Positions 39,536-48,793 of a stretch of 64,000 bases of DNA are shown here, one piece after another. Both the position numbers and the translations under genes were made by a program. The notes under the pieces were generated by a model. It ran no database searches. It worked only from the letters and a program-made list of their open reading frames with translations, and was not told where the DNA came from. Every line of letters starts with the position of its first letter. Positions within the stretch are counted from its first letter, which is position 1. This DNA is from CALSMU01 sp965230225 (lineage in GTDB: Bacteria > Bacteroidota > Bacteroidia > Flavobacteriales_D > Parvicellaceae): positions 186,001 to 250,000 of the forward strand of contig CBDDKM010000005.1 of NCBI GenBank assembly GCA_965230225.1, read 5' to 3'.

Positions 39536-40006
39536 CTAAAAGTAATACCTTACTGAAATGGCTCCCTGGTCGCCCCAGAAACCTGTATATCCTATAATGT
39601 TAAAAGCTGGTTTCCAATCGGCCGAAAGGTTAATTGGAATTTCGGAAATATTGTATTCAATTCCCAGTATAGCATCTACCCCCAAAATGGTGTAGAATCG
39701 ATCTTCGTGGAAATAAGGATGGTTATTGTACCCATTGTACCCTCCAATGTGTCCTCCAAATCCATAATACCAGTTTAATCCAGGGGTATCAAAAGCATTG
39801 GCATGTATCTCGTACAAACCAGTGATGTTGTATCCTTTCCAGCGGGTAGCAATAATTCCTTCAATTGCGGCATCAGAGCCGATAAAATGTTTGATGGTTA
39901 ACCCCTGCTGAAACCCTCCTCTGAAACCGATGGCGGTCTCATAATCCTGAGCCGTTGCAAATACCGAGCAGCATGCAATGGCCAATGTCATAATCAGTTT
40001 TTTCAT
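39536..40006 (-). CDS. Small outer-membrane beta-barrel-like protein
   Basis: A 156-residue secreted protein (signal MKKLIMTLAIACCSVFATAQ). The rest alternates polar and aromatic residues (AIGFRGGFQQGLTIKHFIGS, NWYYGFGGHIGGYNGYN, ILGIEYNISEIPINLSADWK) and ends in SVRYYF, with a terminal aromatic residue as expected for an outer-membrane barrel. It would form about 8 strands. No ligand known. Confidence 0.75.
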   Translation of the reverse strand: MKKLIMTLAIACCSVFATAQDYETAIGFRGGFQQGLTIKHFIGSDAAIEGIIATRWKGYNITGLYEIHANAFDTPGLNWYYGFGGHIGGYNGYNNHPYFHEDRFYTILGVDAILGIEYNISEIPINLSADWKPAFNIIGYTGFWGDQGAISVRYYF

Positions 40007-40030
40007 TTTAATAGCTGTTGTCTCCAGCTA

Positions 40031-40038
40031 CAAAATTA
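40031..40038 (-). promoter_or_regulatory. -7 box TAATTTTG of OMP-like gene
   Basis: Exact TAnnTTTG match; predicted start near 40027, about 20 bases before the ATG. No clear -33 box. Confidence 0.5.
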
Positions 40039-40103
40039 TACAGGCTTATAGGGTAGAGAGAAGAAATGTAGAATAAATACGAACGACGAATCGTTAATTA
40101 AGA

Positions 40104-40358
40104 TTATCTGCACTGCTCGTAGGCAGCATCAAATTTTTCTTTTTCTTCCGGTTTATCTTTCAATTTTTCAATGATCTCAAGATAAAGTGTATTGCAAGAG
40201 TCTGCCAGATGATCAATTTGTTCTGTTCTGTTATGGCGAGTAGCCACATGCATTTCCGTAAAGCAACCACAAAGTCTTTCTGCATCCTCCTGTTGAGGTG
40301 TTTCGCAAGAGCTTAAAATTAGACTTAATGCTGAGATAGAAAGAAGAAAGTATTTCAC
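40104..40358 (-). CDS. Small helical lipoprotein
   Basis: An 84-residue lipoprotein (MKYFLLSISALSLILSSCET, Cys18). The mature part has four more cysteines (RLCGCF, DSCNTL, EQCR) and is helical and charged (LKDKPEEKEKFDAAYEQC). The cysteines may pair as disulfides. No family recognised. Sits in a row of minus-strand lipoprotein genes. Confidence 0.65.
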   Translation of the reverse strand: MKYFLLSISALSLILSSCETPQQEDAERLCGCFTEMHVATRHNRTEQIDHLADSCNTLYLEIIEKLKDKPEEKEKFDAAYEQCR

Positions 40359-40379
40359 TTGATGATATGTTAAAAAGAA

Positions 40380-40407
40380 AAACCCTTAAGCAAAAGCGAA
40401 AGGGTTT
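40380..40407 (-). terminator. Terminator of lipoprotein gene 40428
   Basis: Eight-base stem AAACCCTT / AAGGGTTT with a 12-base loop, followed on the minus strand by a short T run (GGGTTTTTC). It lies about 20 bases past the stop. Confidence 0.65.
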
Positions 40408-40427
40408 AAAGTTTGTTGTAATGTTTT

Positions 40428-41057
40428 TTATGCTGGTAGAGCTGATTTCATAGAACGAGCAGCATTAAGCATTAATCTGGCAGATACTCCTCTGAAATCT
40501 CCCATTTCGTGACTTCTGATAGTAATCCATGCTCCGTCGATGTGCTTCACTACAAAGAAATGGTAGTTCGGTAAAAGCTTAGCATCTTCCGGGCTGATGG
40601 TTGTGTTATCTTGCTTGAGGATTTTAGAGTACAATAAGTAGTCTTCTCCTTCTTGCTCATAAATAAAGTCGAAGATGTTTGATTGATCTTCGTGCTCTTT
40701 CTTTTCAATTTCCAATGATCTGGTGTCATCTCCCCAATCTTCAATTACCATACGCCAGTGTTTGTCTCCAGGCATGGTAATTTCCCATCTTGCTTCTCCT
40801 TCGTTGTGTTCAATAATTGGTTGGTTGAACCACTCTTTCCCGTCTTCATCTTTATGATAAGTTTCAGGAACCATTACTGTAACATTAAGTTCGTGTTCAG
40901 TAAGGTCTATTTCTCTCAATCCTTTGGTGTCAATTTCTCCGGTATTGGTTTCCTGCTCTGTTGTAGTTGTTTCTCCTTCAACAGATTCTTCACCACCTCC
41001 ACATGAGGTTACCATCACCATTGCAGGAAGAGTAAAAATATAAAGTAGTTTTTTCAT
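40428..41057 (-). CDS. Lipoprotein of unknown function
   Basis: A 209-residue lipoprotein (lipobox VTSC, Cys19) with an acidic Thr/Glu spacer (about 22-48). The body is beta-rich (LNVTVMVPETYHKDEDGKEW, EARWEITMPGDKHWRMVIED) and closes with RLMLNAARSMKSALPA. I do not recognise a family. It has its own -7 box and terminator. Confidence 0.65.
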   Translation of the reverse strand: MKKLLYIFTLPAMVMVTSCGGGEESVEGETTTTEQETNTGEIDTKGLREIDLTEHELNVTVMVPETYHKDEDGKEWFNQPIIEHNEGEARWEITMPGDKHWRMVIEDWGDDTRSLEIEKKEHEDQSNIFDFIYEQEGEDYLLYSKILKQDNTTISPEDAKLLPNYHFFVVKHIDGAWITIRSHEMGDFRGVSARLMLNAARSMKSALPA

Positions 41058-41083
41058 GATCTGACTTTCTTATTTAGGTTTCA

Positions 41084-41091
41084 CAAATATA
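41084..41091 (-). promoter_or_regulatory. -7 box TATATTTG of lipoprotein gene 40428
   Basis: Exact TAnnTTTG match 27 bases before the ATG; no clear -33 box. Confidence 0.5.
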
Positions 41092-41116
41092 AATAATTCT
41101 GGAATAGTGAGTTGAG

Positions 41117-42397
41117 CTATTCGTTGTTTAATTCTCTCATCACCATTCTAGCGGTGTGTCGGCTCTTTTGTTCAACAAGGATAGCTTTGTTTACAGTAAC
41201 CCTGTCTATTGTTTTTTGGTCGTAATGTCTTATAGTTACTAATTCCAGTCCCTGATTGTATTTTACATTATAGGTTTCCTTTAAATCTTTTATAAGATCA
41301 GGACTTTTTCTAATGTCGAAATCGGTACACACAGAAAAGCTAATAGCGGAGTTTTGCATCAAGTTAATTTTAACTCCATATTTAGAAAACAGTTCGAAAA
41401 TATGACTCAGGTTTTTCTCCATAATGAATGAAAAGTCCTTTGGAGATATGGAGATCAAAATCTGATTCATTTTAAAAATAAAGGAAGGAATCAAATGATC
41501 GTTTTCAATAGAGCTTTGAATAACCGTTCCTTCTGCTTCCGGGGTTACGAACGACTTAACATATAGTGGTATTTCTTTATTTTGAAGAGGTTTGATGGTC
41601 TTGGGGTGAATAACCGAAGCTCCGTAGTAACTTAACTCGATGGCCTCTTTGAAGGAAATCTTGTCCAACTTTTCACAATTGTCGAACCACTTTGGGTCGG
41701 CATTTAATACCCCTGGTACATCTTTCCAGATGGTTACGTCTTTTGCTTCTAAACACCAGGCAAGTATTGCAGCGGTGTAGTCAGATCCTTCTCTACCAAG
41801 AGTAGTGGTTTGAAAGGTGTCTGTATGACCTAAGAACCCTTGCGTAATACCAATGTATTTATCCATGGCATTAACATTTTCGTTCACCTTTTCAGTAACC
41901 AATGTTTTGGTAGTTTCCCAATCCACAATTCCTTCTCTATAATTGTTGTCTGTGCGAACCAGTTTTCGAGCGTCTAGCCAAAAATTAGGACACCCTGTTT
42001 TATTCAGGTAATCACTAATGATGGTGGTAGACATTACTTCCCCCAACGATACAATTTGATCGTAATCGTAGTTGTAATTGGGAGCCGCAGAACTGTCTAT
42101 TCGAGCTTTAAGGTCATCTATGATTTGATAAATTTTTGCCTCGGTTTCTTCCGATTCAAAATCAAGATCGCGAATGATTTCCTGGTGAAAGGATTTTAAT
42201 TGACTGATAGCAGAATATGCTTTTTCTAAGTCGTTTTCAGCATGAGCATTAACTACTTCTTCCAATGCATTAGTGGTTTTGCCCATGGCAGAAATCACAA
42301 TGGTTAGGTCGTCATCAAACAGGTTAATGATGTTCTTTACATTTCTCACTGCATCGGCATTTTTTACAGATGCTCCTCCAAATTTAAATACTCTCAT
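41117..42397 (-). CDS. lysC: Aspartate kinase (monofunctional)
   Basis: A 426-residue enzyme phosphorylating aspartate, the first step to lysine, diaminopimelate, threonine and methionine. Motifs: MRVFKFGGASVKNADAVRNV at the start, VISAMGKTTNALEEVV, the TTLGREGSDYTAAILA substrate loop, and DVPGVLNADPKWF. C-terminal ACT-like region (about 300-400) may bind a feedback amino acid, but the sequence cannot say which. There is no fused homoserine dehydrogenase. The start ATG at 42397 is right in front of the conserved lysine motif; a longer frame to 42427 overlaps the promoter. Confidence 0.93.
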   Translation of the reverse strand: MRVFKFGGASVKNADAVRNVKNIINLFDDDLTIVISAMGKTTNALEEVVNAHAENDLEKAYSAISQLKSFHQEIIRDLDFESEETEAKIYQIIDDLKARIDSSAAPNYNYDYDQIVSLGEVMSTTIISDYLNKTGCPNFWLDARKLVRTDNNYREGIVDWETTKTLVTEKVNENVNAMDKYIGITQGFLGHTDTFQTTTLGREGSDYTAAILAWCLEAKDVTIWKDVPGVLNADPKWFDNCEKLDKISFKEAIELSYYGASVIHPKTIKPLQNKEIPLYVKSFVTPEAEGTVIQSSIENDHLIPSFIFKMNQILISISPKDFSFIMEKNLSHIFELFSKYGVKINLMQNSAISFSVCTDFDIRKSPDLIKDLKETYNVKYNQGLELVTIRHYDQKTIDRVTVNKAILVEQKSRHTARMVMRELNNE

Positions 42398-42424
42398 TGT
42401 GGTCAGTTTACAATAAATACCAAT

Positions 42425-42432
42425 CAAAGGTA
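42425..42432 (-). promoter_or_regulatory. -7 box TACCTTTG of lysC
   Basis: Exact TAnnTTTG match 28 bases before the ATG; predicted start near 42421. No clear -33 box. Confidence 0.5.
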
Positions 42433-42443
42433 AGAGGTAACCC

Positions 42444-42920
42444 TTAATGGAAATTAAATTCGTCTAAATCTTTTTTATAGAATCTCCCATTTAACCATTC
42501 AGGATCCAATTCGGCATTGTATTTTTTATAGAAGTTAATGGCTGGATCATTCCAGTCTAATACCTGCCAATCCATTCGTTGTGCTCCAGATGATTTGGCT
42601 ATTGAAATGACTTTTTCGAACAGTAATTTTCCAATTCCTTTGCCTCTCAAGGCTTCCTTTATCACAAAATCTTCCAGGTAAAGTGTACGTCCCTTCCAGG
42701 TAGAGTAGCCCGTGTAATATAAGGCAAAACCAACTATTTCCTGGTTTATCACAGCTACTTGCGCATCAAATACCTTGTTTTGCCCAAATCCATCGTTGGT
42801 TAATTGATCCACTGTTACCACCACCTCATCTGGTGCATTTTCGTAATCTGCTAATTCCTGTATTAATTCCAATACGGATGGCATATCCTCAGAGGTAGCA
42901 GTTCTAATTTCTACATTCAT
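42444..42920 (-). CDS. GNAT family N-acetyltransferase
   Basis: A 158-residue acetyltransferase with the acetyl-CoA loop RGKGIGKLLFEKVISIAKSS and family strand LYLEDFVIKEALRGKG, closing with NFYKKYNAELDPEWL. The order and length resemble the diamine (spermidine/spermine) acetyltransferase subgroup. The acceptor is not shown by the sequence. ATG 42920 is preferred over a GTG six bases upstream. Confidence 0.85.
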   Translation of the reverse strand: MNVEIRTATSEDMPSVLELIQELADYENAPDEVVVTVDQLTNDGFGQNKVFDAQVAVINQEIVGFALYYTGYSTWKGRTLYLEDFVIKEALRGKGIGKLLFEKVISIAKSSGAQRMDWQVLDWNDPAINFYKKYNAELDPEWLNGRFYKKDLDEFNFH

Positions 42921-43025
42921 AATCACAAAGTAAAAAAGAATTAGAAATTGTAAGATTAAACCTCTATTTGATAAAGCTATTTTCTGAATTTCTACGATAT
43001 TTGAAGAAATTTATTACTATTCGAA

Positions 43026-44039
43026 ATGAACTTAACAACATTAGGTGAATTTATCATCGACAGACAAAAGGACTTTCCAGGTTCGAGTGGGGAACTTTCA
43101 AGAATTCTTAGTGGAGTAAGATTGGCAGCAAAAGTAGTAAATCAGCAAATTAACAAAGCTGGTTTGGCTAAACACATTCTTGGATCTGCCGGGTCGGAGA
43201 ATATTCAAGGAGAGGATCAACAAAAATTAGATGTATTTGCCGATGAACAGTTCATTCAGGCTCTTAAGGCCAGAGGGATGGTATGTGGAATTGGTTCGGA
43301 AGAAAACGATGACTTTGTTGCTTTCGAAAACGAGGAAAACATGAATGCCAATTACGTGCTTCTAATGGACCCTCTAGATGGATCCTCTAACATTGATGTA
43401 AATGTTTCGATAGGAACCATTTTTAGTGTTTTTAAAAGAAAAAGCCCTGTTGGAACTAAGGCTACTCTTGAAGATTTCTTACAAAAAGGAACAGATCAAG
43501 TTGCTGCCGGTTATGTAATTTACGGATCATCTACCATGTTGGTGTACACTACCGGAAATGGAGTAAACGGATTTACATTTGATCCGGGAATTGGGGTATT
43601 TTACCTTTCTCATCCGGATATGAAGTTCCCTGAGTCTGGTAAGATTTATTCTATTAACGAAGGGAACATTAACAAATGCGAGCCTGCGGTTCAGGATTAT
43701 GTTGCCTATTGTCAGGAAGTGGATAAAGCTACCAACAGACCGTATTCTGGAAGATACATCGGTTCTCTTGTGGCAGATTTCCATAGGAATCTGATTAAAG
43801 GAGGAATCTATATGTACCCATCTACCCAATCTGCTCCTAATGGGAAGTTGAGATTGTTATACGAATGTAGTCCACTGGCATTTTTGGCTGAGCAGGCTGG
43901 AGGTAAAGCATCGAATGGACACCAAAGAATAATGGAAATTGAACCTACCGAATTGCACCAACGTGTACCTTACTTTGTGGGGTCCAAAGAAATGGTGGAA
44001 AAGGTGGAACAAATGATTGCAGAAAAGGAGCTGGCATAA
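43026..44039 (+). CDS. fbp: Class I fructose-1,6-bisphosphatase
   Basis: A 337-residue gluconeogenic enzyme releasing phosphate from fructose-1,6-bisphosphate. Motifs: the metal site MDPLDGSSNIDVNVSIGTIF, GSEENDDFVAF, RYIGSLVADFHRNLIKGGIY and LYECSPLAFLAEQAGGKASN. Length is usual. Divergent from the GNAT gene and followed 65 bases later by mfd. Confidence 0.96.
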   Translation: MNLTTLGEFIIDRQKDFPGSSGELSRILSGVRLAAKVVNQQINKAGLAKHILGSAGSENIQGEDQQKLDVFADEQFIQALKARGMVCGIGSEENDDFVAFENEENMNANYVLLMDPLDGSSNIDVNVSIGTIFSVFKRKSPVGTKATLEDFLQKGTDQVAAGYVIYGSSTMLVYTTGNGVNGFTFDPGIGVFYLSHPDMKFPESGKIYSINEGNINKCEPAVQDYVAYCQEVDKATNRPYSGRYIGSLVADFHRNLIKGGIYMYPSTQSAPNGKLRLLYECSPLAFLAEQAGGKASNGHQRIMEIEPTELHQRVPYFVGSKEMVEKVEQMIAEKELA

Positions 44040-44104
44040 GCCAATCATTATAACTGACTAAAACTTCAGGGAACTTGTTCTTTGGAGTTTTTTTATCTGG
44101 AAAA

Positions 44105-47100
44105 ATGACGATAGAAGAATTAAAAACGATTTATCTGGAGGATTCCAAAACCCTGGCTGTGTCTAAGGGAATGGAAAAGGAAGATTGTAAGGTTCACTTA
44201 AAGAATCTGGCAGGATCTTCTGATGCAATGATTGCATCTGCTGTGTTTAATAATACTCCGGGAAACTATTTATTCATTCTTTCAGATAAAGAAGAAGCGG
44301 CCTATTTTTTCAATAATCTCGAAAACATTTCGGGTAAGGAAAGGGGAACAACGATACTGTTTTATCCTGGGTCTTATCGTCGTCCTTATCAGATAGAGGA
44401 AACGGATAATGCCAATATTATTCAGCGAACAGAAGTGTTGAGTATTATTCGTAAAAGAAGGAAGAATACCATTGTGGTAACCTATCCTGAGGCTATTGTA
44501 GAGAATGTTGTTTCCAGAAAACAGCTGGATAAAAACACGTTGGAGATGGAAGCGGGAGTGGAGTACTCCATCGACTTTGTAAACGAGTTGCTGATCGAGT
44601 TTGATTTTGAAAAAGTAGACCATGTGTACGAGCCTGGCCAGTTTGCAGTTAGGGGAGGAATTTTAGATGTGTATTCCTATTCCAACGATCTTCCTTATCG
44701 TGTAGAGTTTTTTGGAGATGAGGTGGAAAGTATCAGAGAGTTTAACCCAGAAGATCAATTGTCAATCAAGACGCTAAAGAAGATCAACATTGTTCCCAAC
44801 GTAACAGGTAAGTTAATGTTGGAGAACAGAGAGTCTTTTTTGAAGTATATTCCTTCTGATACGAAGATTTGGATTAAGGATTATGAGTTAGCTCTGGGTA
44901 GAATTGATAAAGGATTCGAAAAGGCAAAGTACGTATACGAGAACATGGAAACTACCCTAAGGCAGTTAACTCCGGTTCAGTTGTACCTGGCTCCGGTTGA
45001 TTTTCAAACTCAATTGGAAGAACATCCTATTATTGAATTCGGACAGCGATTTCACTACGAACCTACTTCAACGGTTCATTTTAACTTTAGTCCACAACCC
45101 CCATTTAATAAGAATTTTGATCTATTAATCGACAACTTGAATGAGAATTCAGGAGGAGGATTTACCAATTTAATCATCTCTGAAAATCCAAAACAGTTGG
45201 AGAGGCTGTATGAGATATTCAAGGATATAGAAAGAGATGTAAGTTACTTTCCACTCAATTTTGGCTTGCACGAAGGGTTCGTGGATAAGGATTTGAAAGT
45301 AGCTTGTTATACCGACCATCAGATCTTCGAAAGGTACCATAAGTTTAGGTTAAAAGAAGGATATAAAAAGTCTCAGCAAGCTTTTACCATTAAGGAAATC
45401 TATAACCTTCAAAAAGGAGATTATGTGGTACACATCGATCATGGTGTAGGACAATTCTCAGGATTAGAAAAAATAGATGCCAATGGTAAGGGGCAAGAGG
45501 CCATTCGATTGATTTACAAAGGAGGGGATATTTTGTATGTAAGTATCCATTCTTTACATCGAATTACCAAGTTTACAGGTAAAGATGGTAAAGAACCTAG
45601 CTTAAATAAATTGGGGTCTCCGGCATGGGCCAAAGCTAAGTCTAAAACCAAGTCCAGAATTAAGGAAATGGCGTACGACTTAATTAAGTTGTATGCAGAG
45701 CGTAAAGCGAGTAAAGGCTTTGCCTATTCACCGGATACTTACCTTCAAAATGAGTTAGAAGCTTCATTTATTTATGAGGATACACCGGATCAATTATCCA
45801 CTACTCAAGCTGTTAAGAAGGACATGGAATCGGAAGCTCCAATGGACCGGTTGGTTTGTGGAGATGTAGGGTTCGGGAAAACAGAAATTGCTATTAGAGC
45901 AGCTTTTAAAGCAGTAGCGGATAGTAAGCAAGTGGCGGTGTTAGTGCCAACAACGATTTTGGCTTACCAACATTTTAAAACCTTTAGCGAAAGGCTAAAA
46001 GGGCTGCCTTGTACGATCGACTATGTTAACCGATTTAAATCGAATGGAAAGAATAAAGAAACCCTGAAGCGATTAGCGGAGGGGAAGCTGGACATTATAA
46101 TAGGTACTCATCGTTTGGCTGGAAAAGACGTTAAGTTTAAAGATCTTGGGCTATTGATTATTGATGAGGAGCAGAAGTTTGGAGTAAACGTTAAGGATAA
46201 GCTAAAGACCTTAAAAGCTAATGTAGATACTTTGACTTTATCTGCAACACCAATTCCAAGAACGCTTCAGTTTAGTATGATGAACGCAAGAGATTTGTCC
46301 ATCATATCTACGCCTCCACCTAATAGATACCCTGTAGAAACTATTGTGCAAACGTTTAATGAGGCTACCATTAGGGATGCTGTTCATTATGAGGTACAAC
46401 GAGGTGGGCAGGTCTACTTCATCAATAATCGGGTTCAAAACATAAAAGAAATTGCCGGAATGGTAAGTCGATTGTGCCCGGATGTTAAGGTTGCTGTTGG
46501 ACATGGGCAGATGGACGGAAAAGAATTGGAAGCCATCATATTGGATTTTATGGAAGGGGTATACGATGTATTGGTAGCCACAACCATCGTTGAATCAGGA
46601 ATTGATATTTCTAACGCCAATACAATCATAATAAATAATGCTAATCACTTTGGTTTAAGCGATCTTCATCAGCTAAGAGGAAGGGTTGGTAGATCGAATA
46701 AAAAAGCGTTTGCCTATTTGTTTACTCCACCGCCACAGCATTTAACCGATGATGCCAGAAAACGATTAAATGCCATTGAGCAATTCTCGGATTTGGGAAG
46801 TGGAATTAACATTGCCATGAGGGATCTGGATCTGAGAGGAGCAGGAGATTTGTTAGGGGCCAACCAAAGTGGATTCATTAGTGAAATTGGTTTTGATGCC
46901 TATCAGAAAATTCTTGATGAGGCCATTACGGAATTAAAGGAGAAAGAATTCAAGGAGTTGTTCAAAGACGAAATTCAAAGTGGTGAGTACGTAAAAGAAT
47001 GTCAGATAGAAACTGATCTGAACTTGGTTCTTCCAACTACTTACGTGAATGAAATTGAAGAACGATTGAGCTTGTACCGAGAGTTGGATGATATAGAAGA

Positions 47101-47440
47101 AGAGAAGGAGTTAAAGGCATTTGAATCCAGATTAGTAGATCGATTTGGACCAGTACCTCCGGAAACGTTAGAATTGATGAACACAGTAAGGTTGAGGTGG
47201 CAGGCCCGAAGCATTGGTTTCGAAAAACTAATTCTAAAGAAGAATACCTTAATAGGAACCTTTGTGACCGACGAAAACTCTGTTTATTATCAGTCTGACA
47301 AGTTTACCAAAGTGCTCAATTTTATACAGAGCAAACCTAGCCAGGCTAACATGGCAGAGAAGAATGGAAAACTAAGGTTGAGGTTTGATCAGGTGATTAC
47401 CGTAAAAGATGCCATCGATCGATTAAACCTAATTGGTTAA
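44105..47440 (+). CDS. mfd: Transcription-repair coupling factor
   Basis: An 1111-residue helicase that removes stalled RNA polymerase and recruits UvrA. Order: UvrB-like part (about 60-300), CarD-like RNA polymerase interaction domain (GDYVVHIDHGVGQFSGLE), superfamily 2 helicase with Walker A (VCGDVGFGKTEIAIRAAFKA) and DEEQ box (LLIIDEEQKFGV), SATPIPRT, QLRGRVGRSNKKAFAYL, the RAD motif (LRGAGDLLGANQSGFISEIG) and the C-terminal TRCF domain. ATG 44105 is preferred over a TTG 30 bases upstream. Ends with a 4-base overlap into a convergent gene. Confidence 0.96.
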   Translation: MTIEELKTIYLEDSKTLAVSKGMEKEDCKVHLKNLAGSSDAMIASAVFNNTPGNYLFILSDKEEAAYFFNNLENISGKERGTTILFYPGSYRRPYQIEETDNANIIQRTEVLSIIRKRRKNTIVVTYPEAIVENVVSRKQLDKNTLEMEAGVEYSIDFVNELLIEFDFEKVDHVYEPGQFAVRGGILDVYSYSNDLPYRVEFFGDEVESIREFNPEDQLSIKTLKKINIVPNVTGKLMLENRESFLKYIPSDTKIWIKDYELALGRIDKGFEKAKYVYENMETTLRQLTPVQLYLAPVDFQTQLEEHPIIEFGQRFHYEPTSTVHFNFSPQPPFNKNFDLLIDNLNENSGGGFTNLIISENPKQLERLYEIFKDIERDVSYFPLNFGLHEGFVDKDLKVACYTDHQIFERYHKFRLKEGYKKSQQAFTIKEIYNLQKGDYVVHIDHGVGQFSGLEKIDANGKGQEAIRLIYKGGDILYVSIHSLHRITKFTGKDGKEPSLNKLGSPAWAKAKSKTKSRIKEMAYDLIKLYAERKASKGFAYSPDTYLQNELEASFIYEDTPDQLSTTQAVKKDMESEAPMDRLVCGDVGFGKTEIAIRAAFKAVADSKQVAVLVPTTILAYQHFKTFSERLKGLPCTIDYVNRFKSNGKNKETLKRLAEGKLDIIIGTHRLAGKDVKFKDLGLLIIDEEQKFGVNVKDKLKTLKANVDTLTLSATPIPRTLQFSMMNARDLSIISTPPPNRYPVETIVQTFNEATIRDAVHYEVQRGGQVYFINNRVQNIKEIAGMVSRLCPDVKVAVGHGQMDGKELEAIILDFMEGVYDVLVATTIVESGIDISNANTIIINNANHFGLSDLHQLRGRVGRSNKKAFAYLFTPPPQHLTDDARKRLNAIEQFSDLGSGINIAMRDLDLRGAGDLLGANQSGFISEIGFDAYQKILDEAITELKEKEFKELFKDEIQSGEYVKECQIETDLNLVLPTTYVNEIEERLSLYRELDDIEEEKELKAFESRLVDRFGPVPPETLELMNTVRLRWQARSIGFEKLILKKNTLIGTFVTDENSVYYQSDKFTKVLNFIQSKPSQANMAEKNGKLRLRFDQVITVKDAIDRLNLIG

Positions 47441-48204
47441 TCCTTTTTTCCTTTTTTGGATTTTAGAATAACAATCGGGATCAATACCAATAGTAAAGGA
47501 ACAATGATGTACATGTAGTTCGGACTTCCTTTTTTCCAGTAGGTTTCTCCCTTTTCACCATCTTCCGCCTTATCGTTAGAAGTGGTGTCTTGAGCAGTTG
47601 TGGTACTATCAGGTAAATCTGTAGTTGTAGGTTGAGAAATATCCTGGAAAACGATTAAGGTATCTTTCTTATACCCTCCTTCCATAAGGATTCCATTGTA
47701 TCGTAGTTCAACAAAATGCAGGTCATTAATAGTATAAAACTGTGTTATTTGAGGAGCATTTCCATTGTCGAAGTATACTTCAATATTGGCTTCCACATCA
47801 CCAAATTGAACCTTGAATGGGTAAACTGTATGGTAAACCTGATAATACTCGCTGAATCTGGAAATACTATCTAATTGGAAAATCATTAATTGATCCATTG
47901 GATAGGTTACGTCTGGGGCTATTGGGATGAGCTGAGCATTTCCAAGATTGATTCTTTTTAAAGCATCTTCTATCGTTTCGTCCGGGTAGTTACACCATGA
48001 TTGGTCTATTTCTAAGGTTCTGTCATTGAGGTTAAATTTCCACATTTGTGGAGCCTCATCGCTTTCATCGTAAAAATGGTATAGGTAATAAACTGTAGTA
48101 GAATCGTGTCCGAGTAACTCTAACTCTTGTGGCCCTCCAACAGTGGCCAGCGATGACCCAAATAGGATGAAAAATGAAACAATAGAAACTATAATGCCTT
48201 TCAT
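47437..48204 (-). CDS. Membrane-anchored periplasmic protein, unknown
   Basis: A 255-residue protein with an N-terminal signal (MKGIIVSIVSFFILFGSSLA) and a second hydrophobic helix at the C-terminus (YIIVPLLLVLIPIVILK) followed by KSKKGKKD, so type I: the body (about 20-190) is periplasmic and the basic tail cytoplasmic. A Thr/Asp-rich linker lies at about 190-220. No family recognised. Confidence 0.65.
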   Translation of the reverse strand: MKGIIVSIVSFFILFGSSLATVGGPQELELLGHDSTTVYYLYHFYDESDEAPQMWKFNLNDRTLEIDQSWCNYPDETIEDALKRINLGNAQLIPIAPDVTYPMDQLMIFQLDSISRFSEYYQVYHTVYPFKVQFGDVEANIEVYFDNGNAPQITQFYTINDLHFVELRYNGILMEGGYKKDTLIVFQDISQPTTTDLPDSTTTAQDTTSNDKAEDGEKGETYWKKGSPNYMYIIVPLLLVLIPIVILKSKKGKKD

Positions 48205-48253
48205 GTAGTGAATTTTGCAGGCAAAGGTAAAGGATCAATTGAAATAGACAATT

Positions 48254-48793
48254 TTAGCTGGCTAAACTAGTGAGGTAGGGAATTTTATAAAACTCCTTTT
48301 GGTGGGGTTCTCCCCAACCATCAAGTTCATCAAAAGTGGATCTTAAAAAAGATTCTAGTTCAGGAATATCAAATTTCTTCTTCTTAAGAATTTGGATGAC
48401 ATTATTAGTGTGTTTAAGCGTATACGAACTATATTCTCCGGTTTCCGCGTAAATATTACTTGCTCCTAATAAAAATGCCTCGTTGATGAGGTTTACCATG
48501 TACTTGGGCATTGAAGCATAGAGCTTTTTAAGGTTGTTGTACCTAAACATGGATATATAACTTAACTCATCGGCATTTTGAATAGGGTCACCCAAAATAA
48601 AATATGGGCTGTATTCTCTCGATGCTTTATCCCAGTCCTCGAGGTTTTCCTCTGAGGTAAATTTCCATAGATTTCTAAGAATATGGTCAATTAGTGCTCC
48701 CTTTACGTTTTCTTTCTTTAGAAGAATTTCAACGCAAGTAGTAGCAAAAGCCATTCTGGATCTTATGGACATTCTTTTAATCTTCTCCTTCAT
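48254..48793 (-). CDS. Unknown soluble protein, last gene of a sigma operon
   Basis: A 179-residue, mostly helical cytoplasmic protein (RMSIRSRMAFATTCVEILLK, LWKFTSEENLEDWDKASREY, LESFLRSTFDELDGWGEPH). No signal peptide, no family recognised. Its start overlaps the anti-sigma stop (ATGA), so it is made together with it and may act in the same system, but that is only inferred from position. Confidence 0.6.
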   Translation of the reverse strand: MKEKIKRMSIRSRMAFATTCVEILLKKENVKGALIDHILRNLWKFTSEENLEDWDKASREYSPYFILGDPIQNADELSYISMFRYNNLKKLYASMPKYMVNLINEAFLLGASNIYAETGEYSSYTLKHTNNVIQILKKKKFDIPELESFLRSTFDELDGWGEPHQKEFYKIPYLTSLAS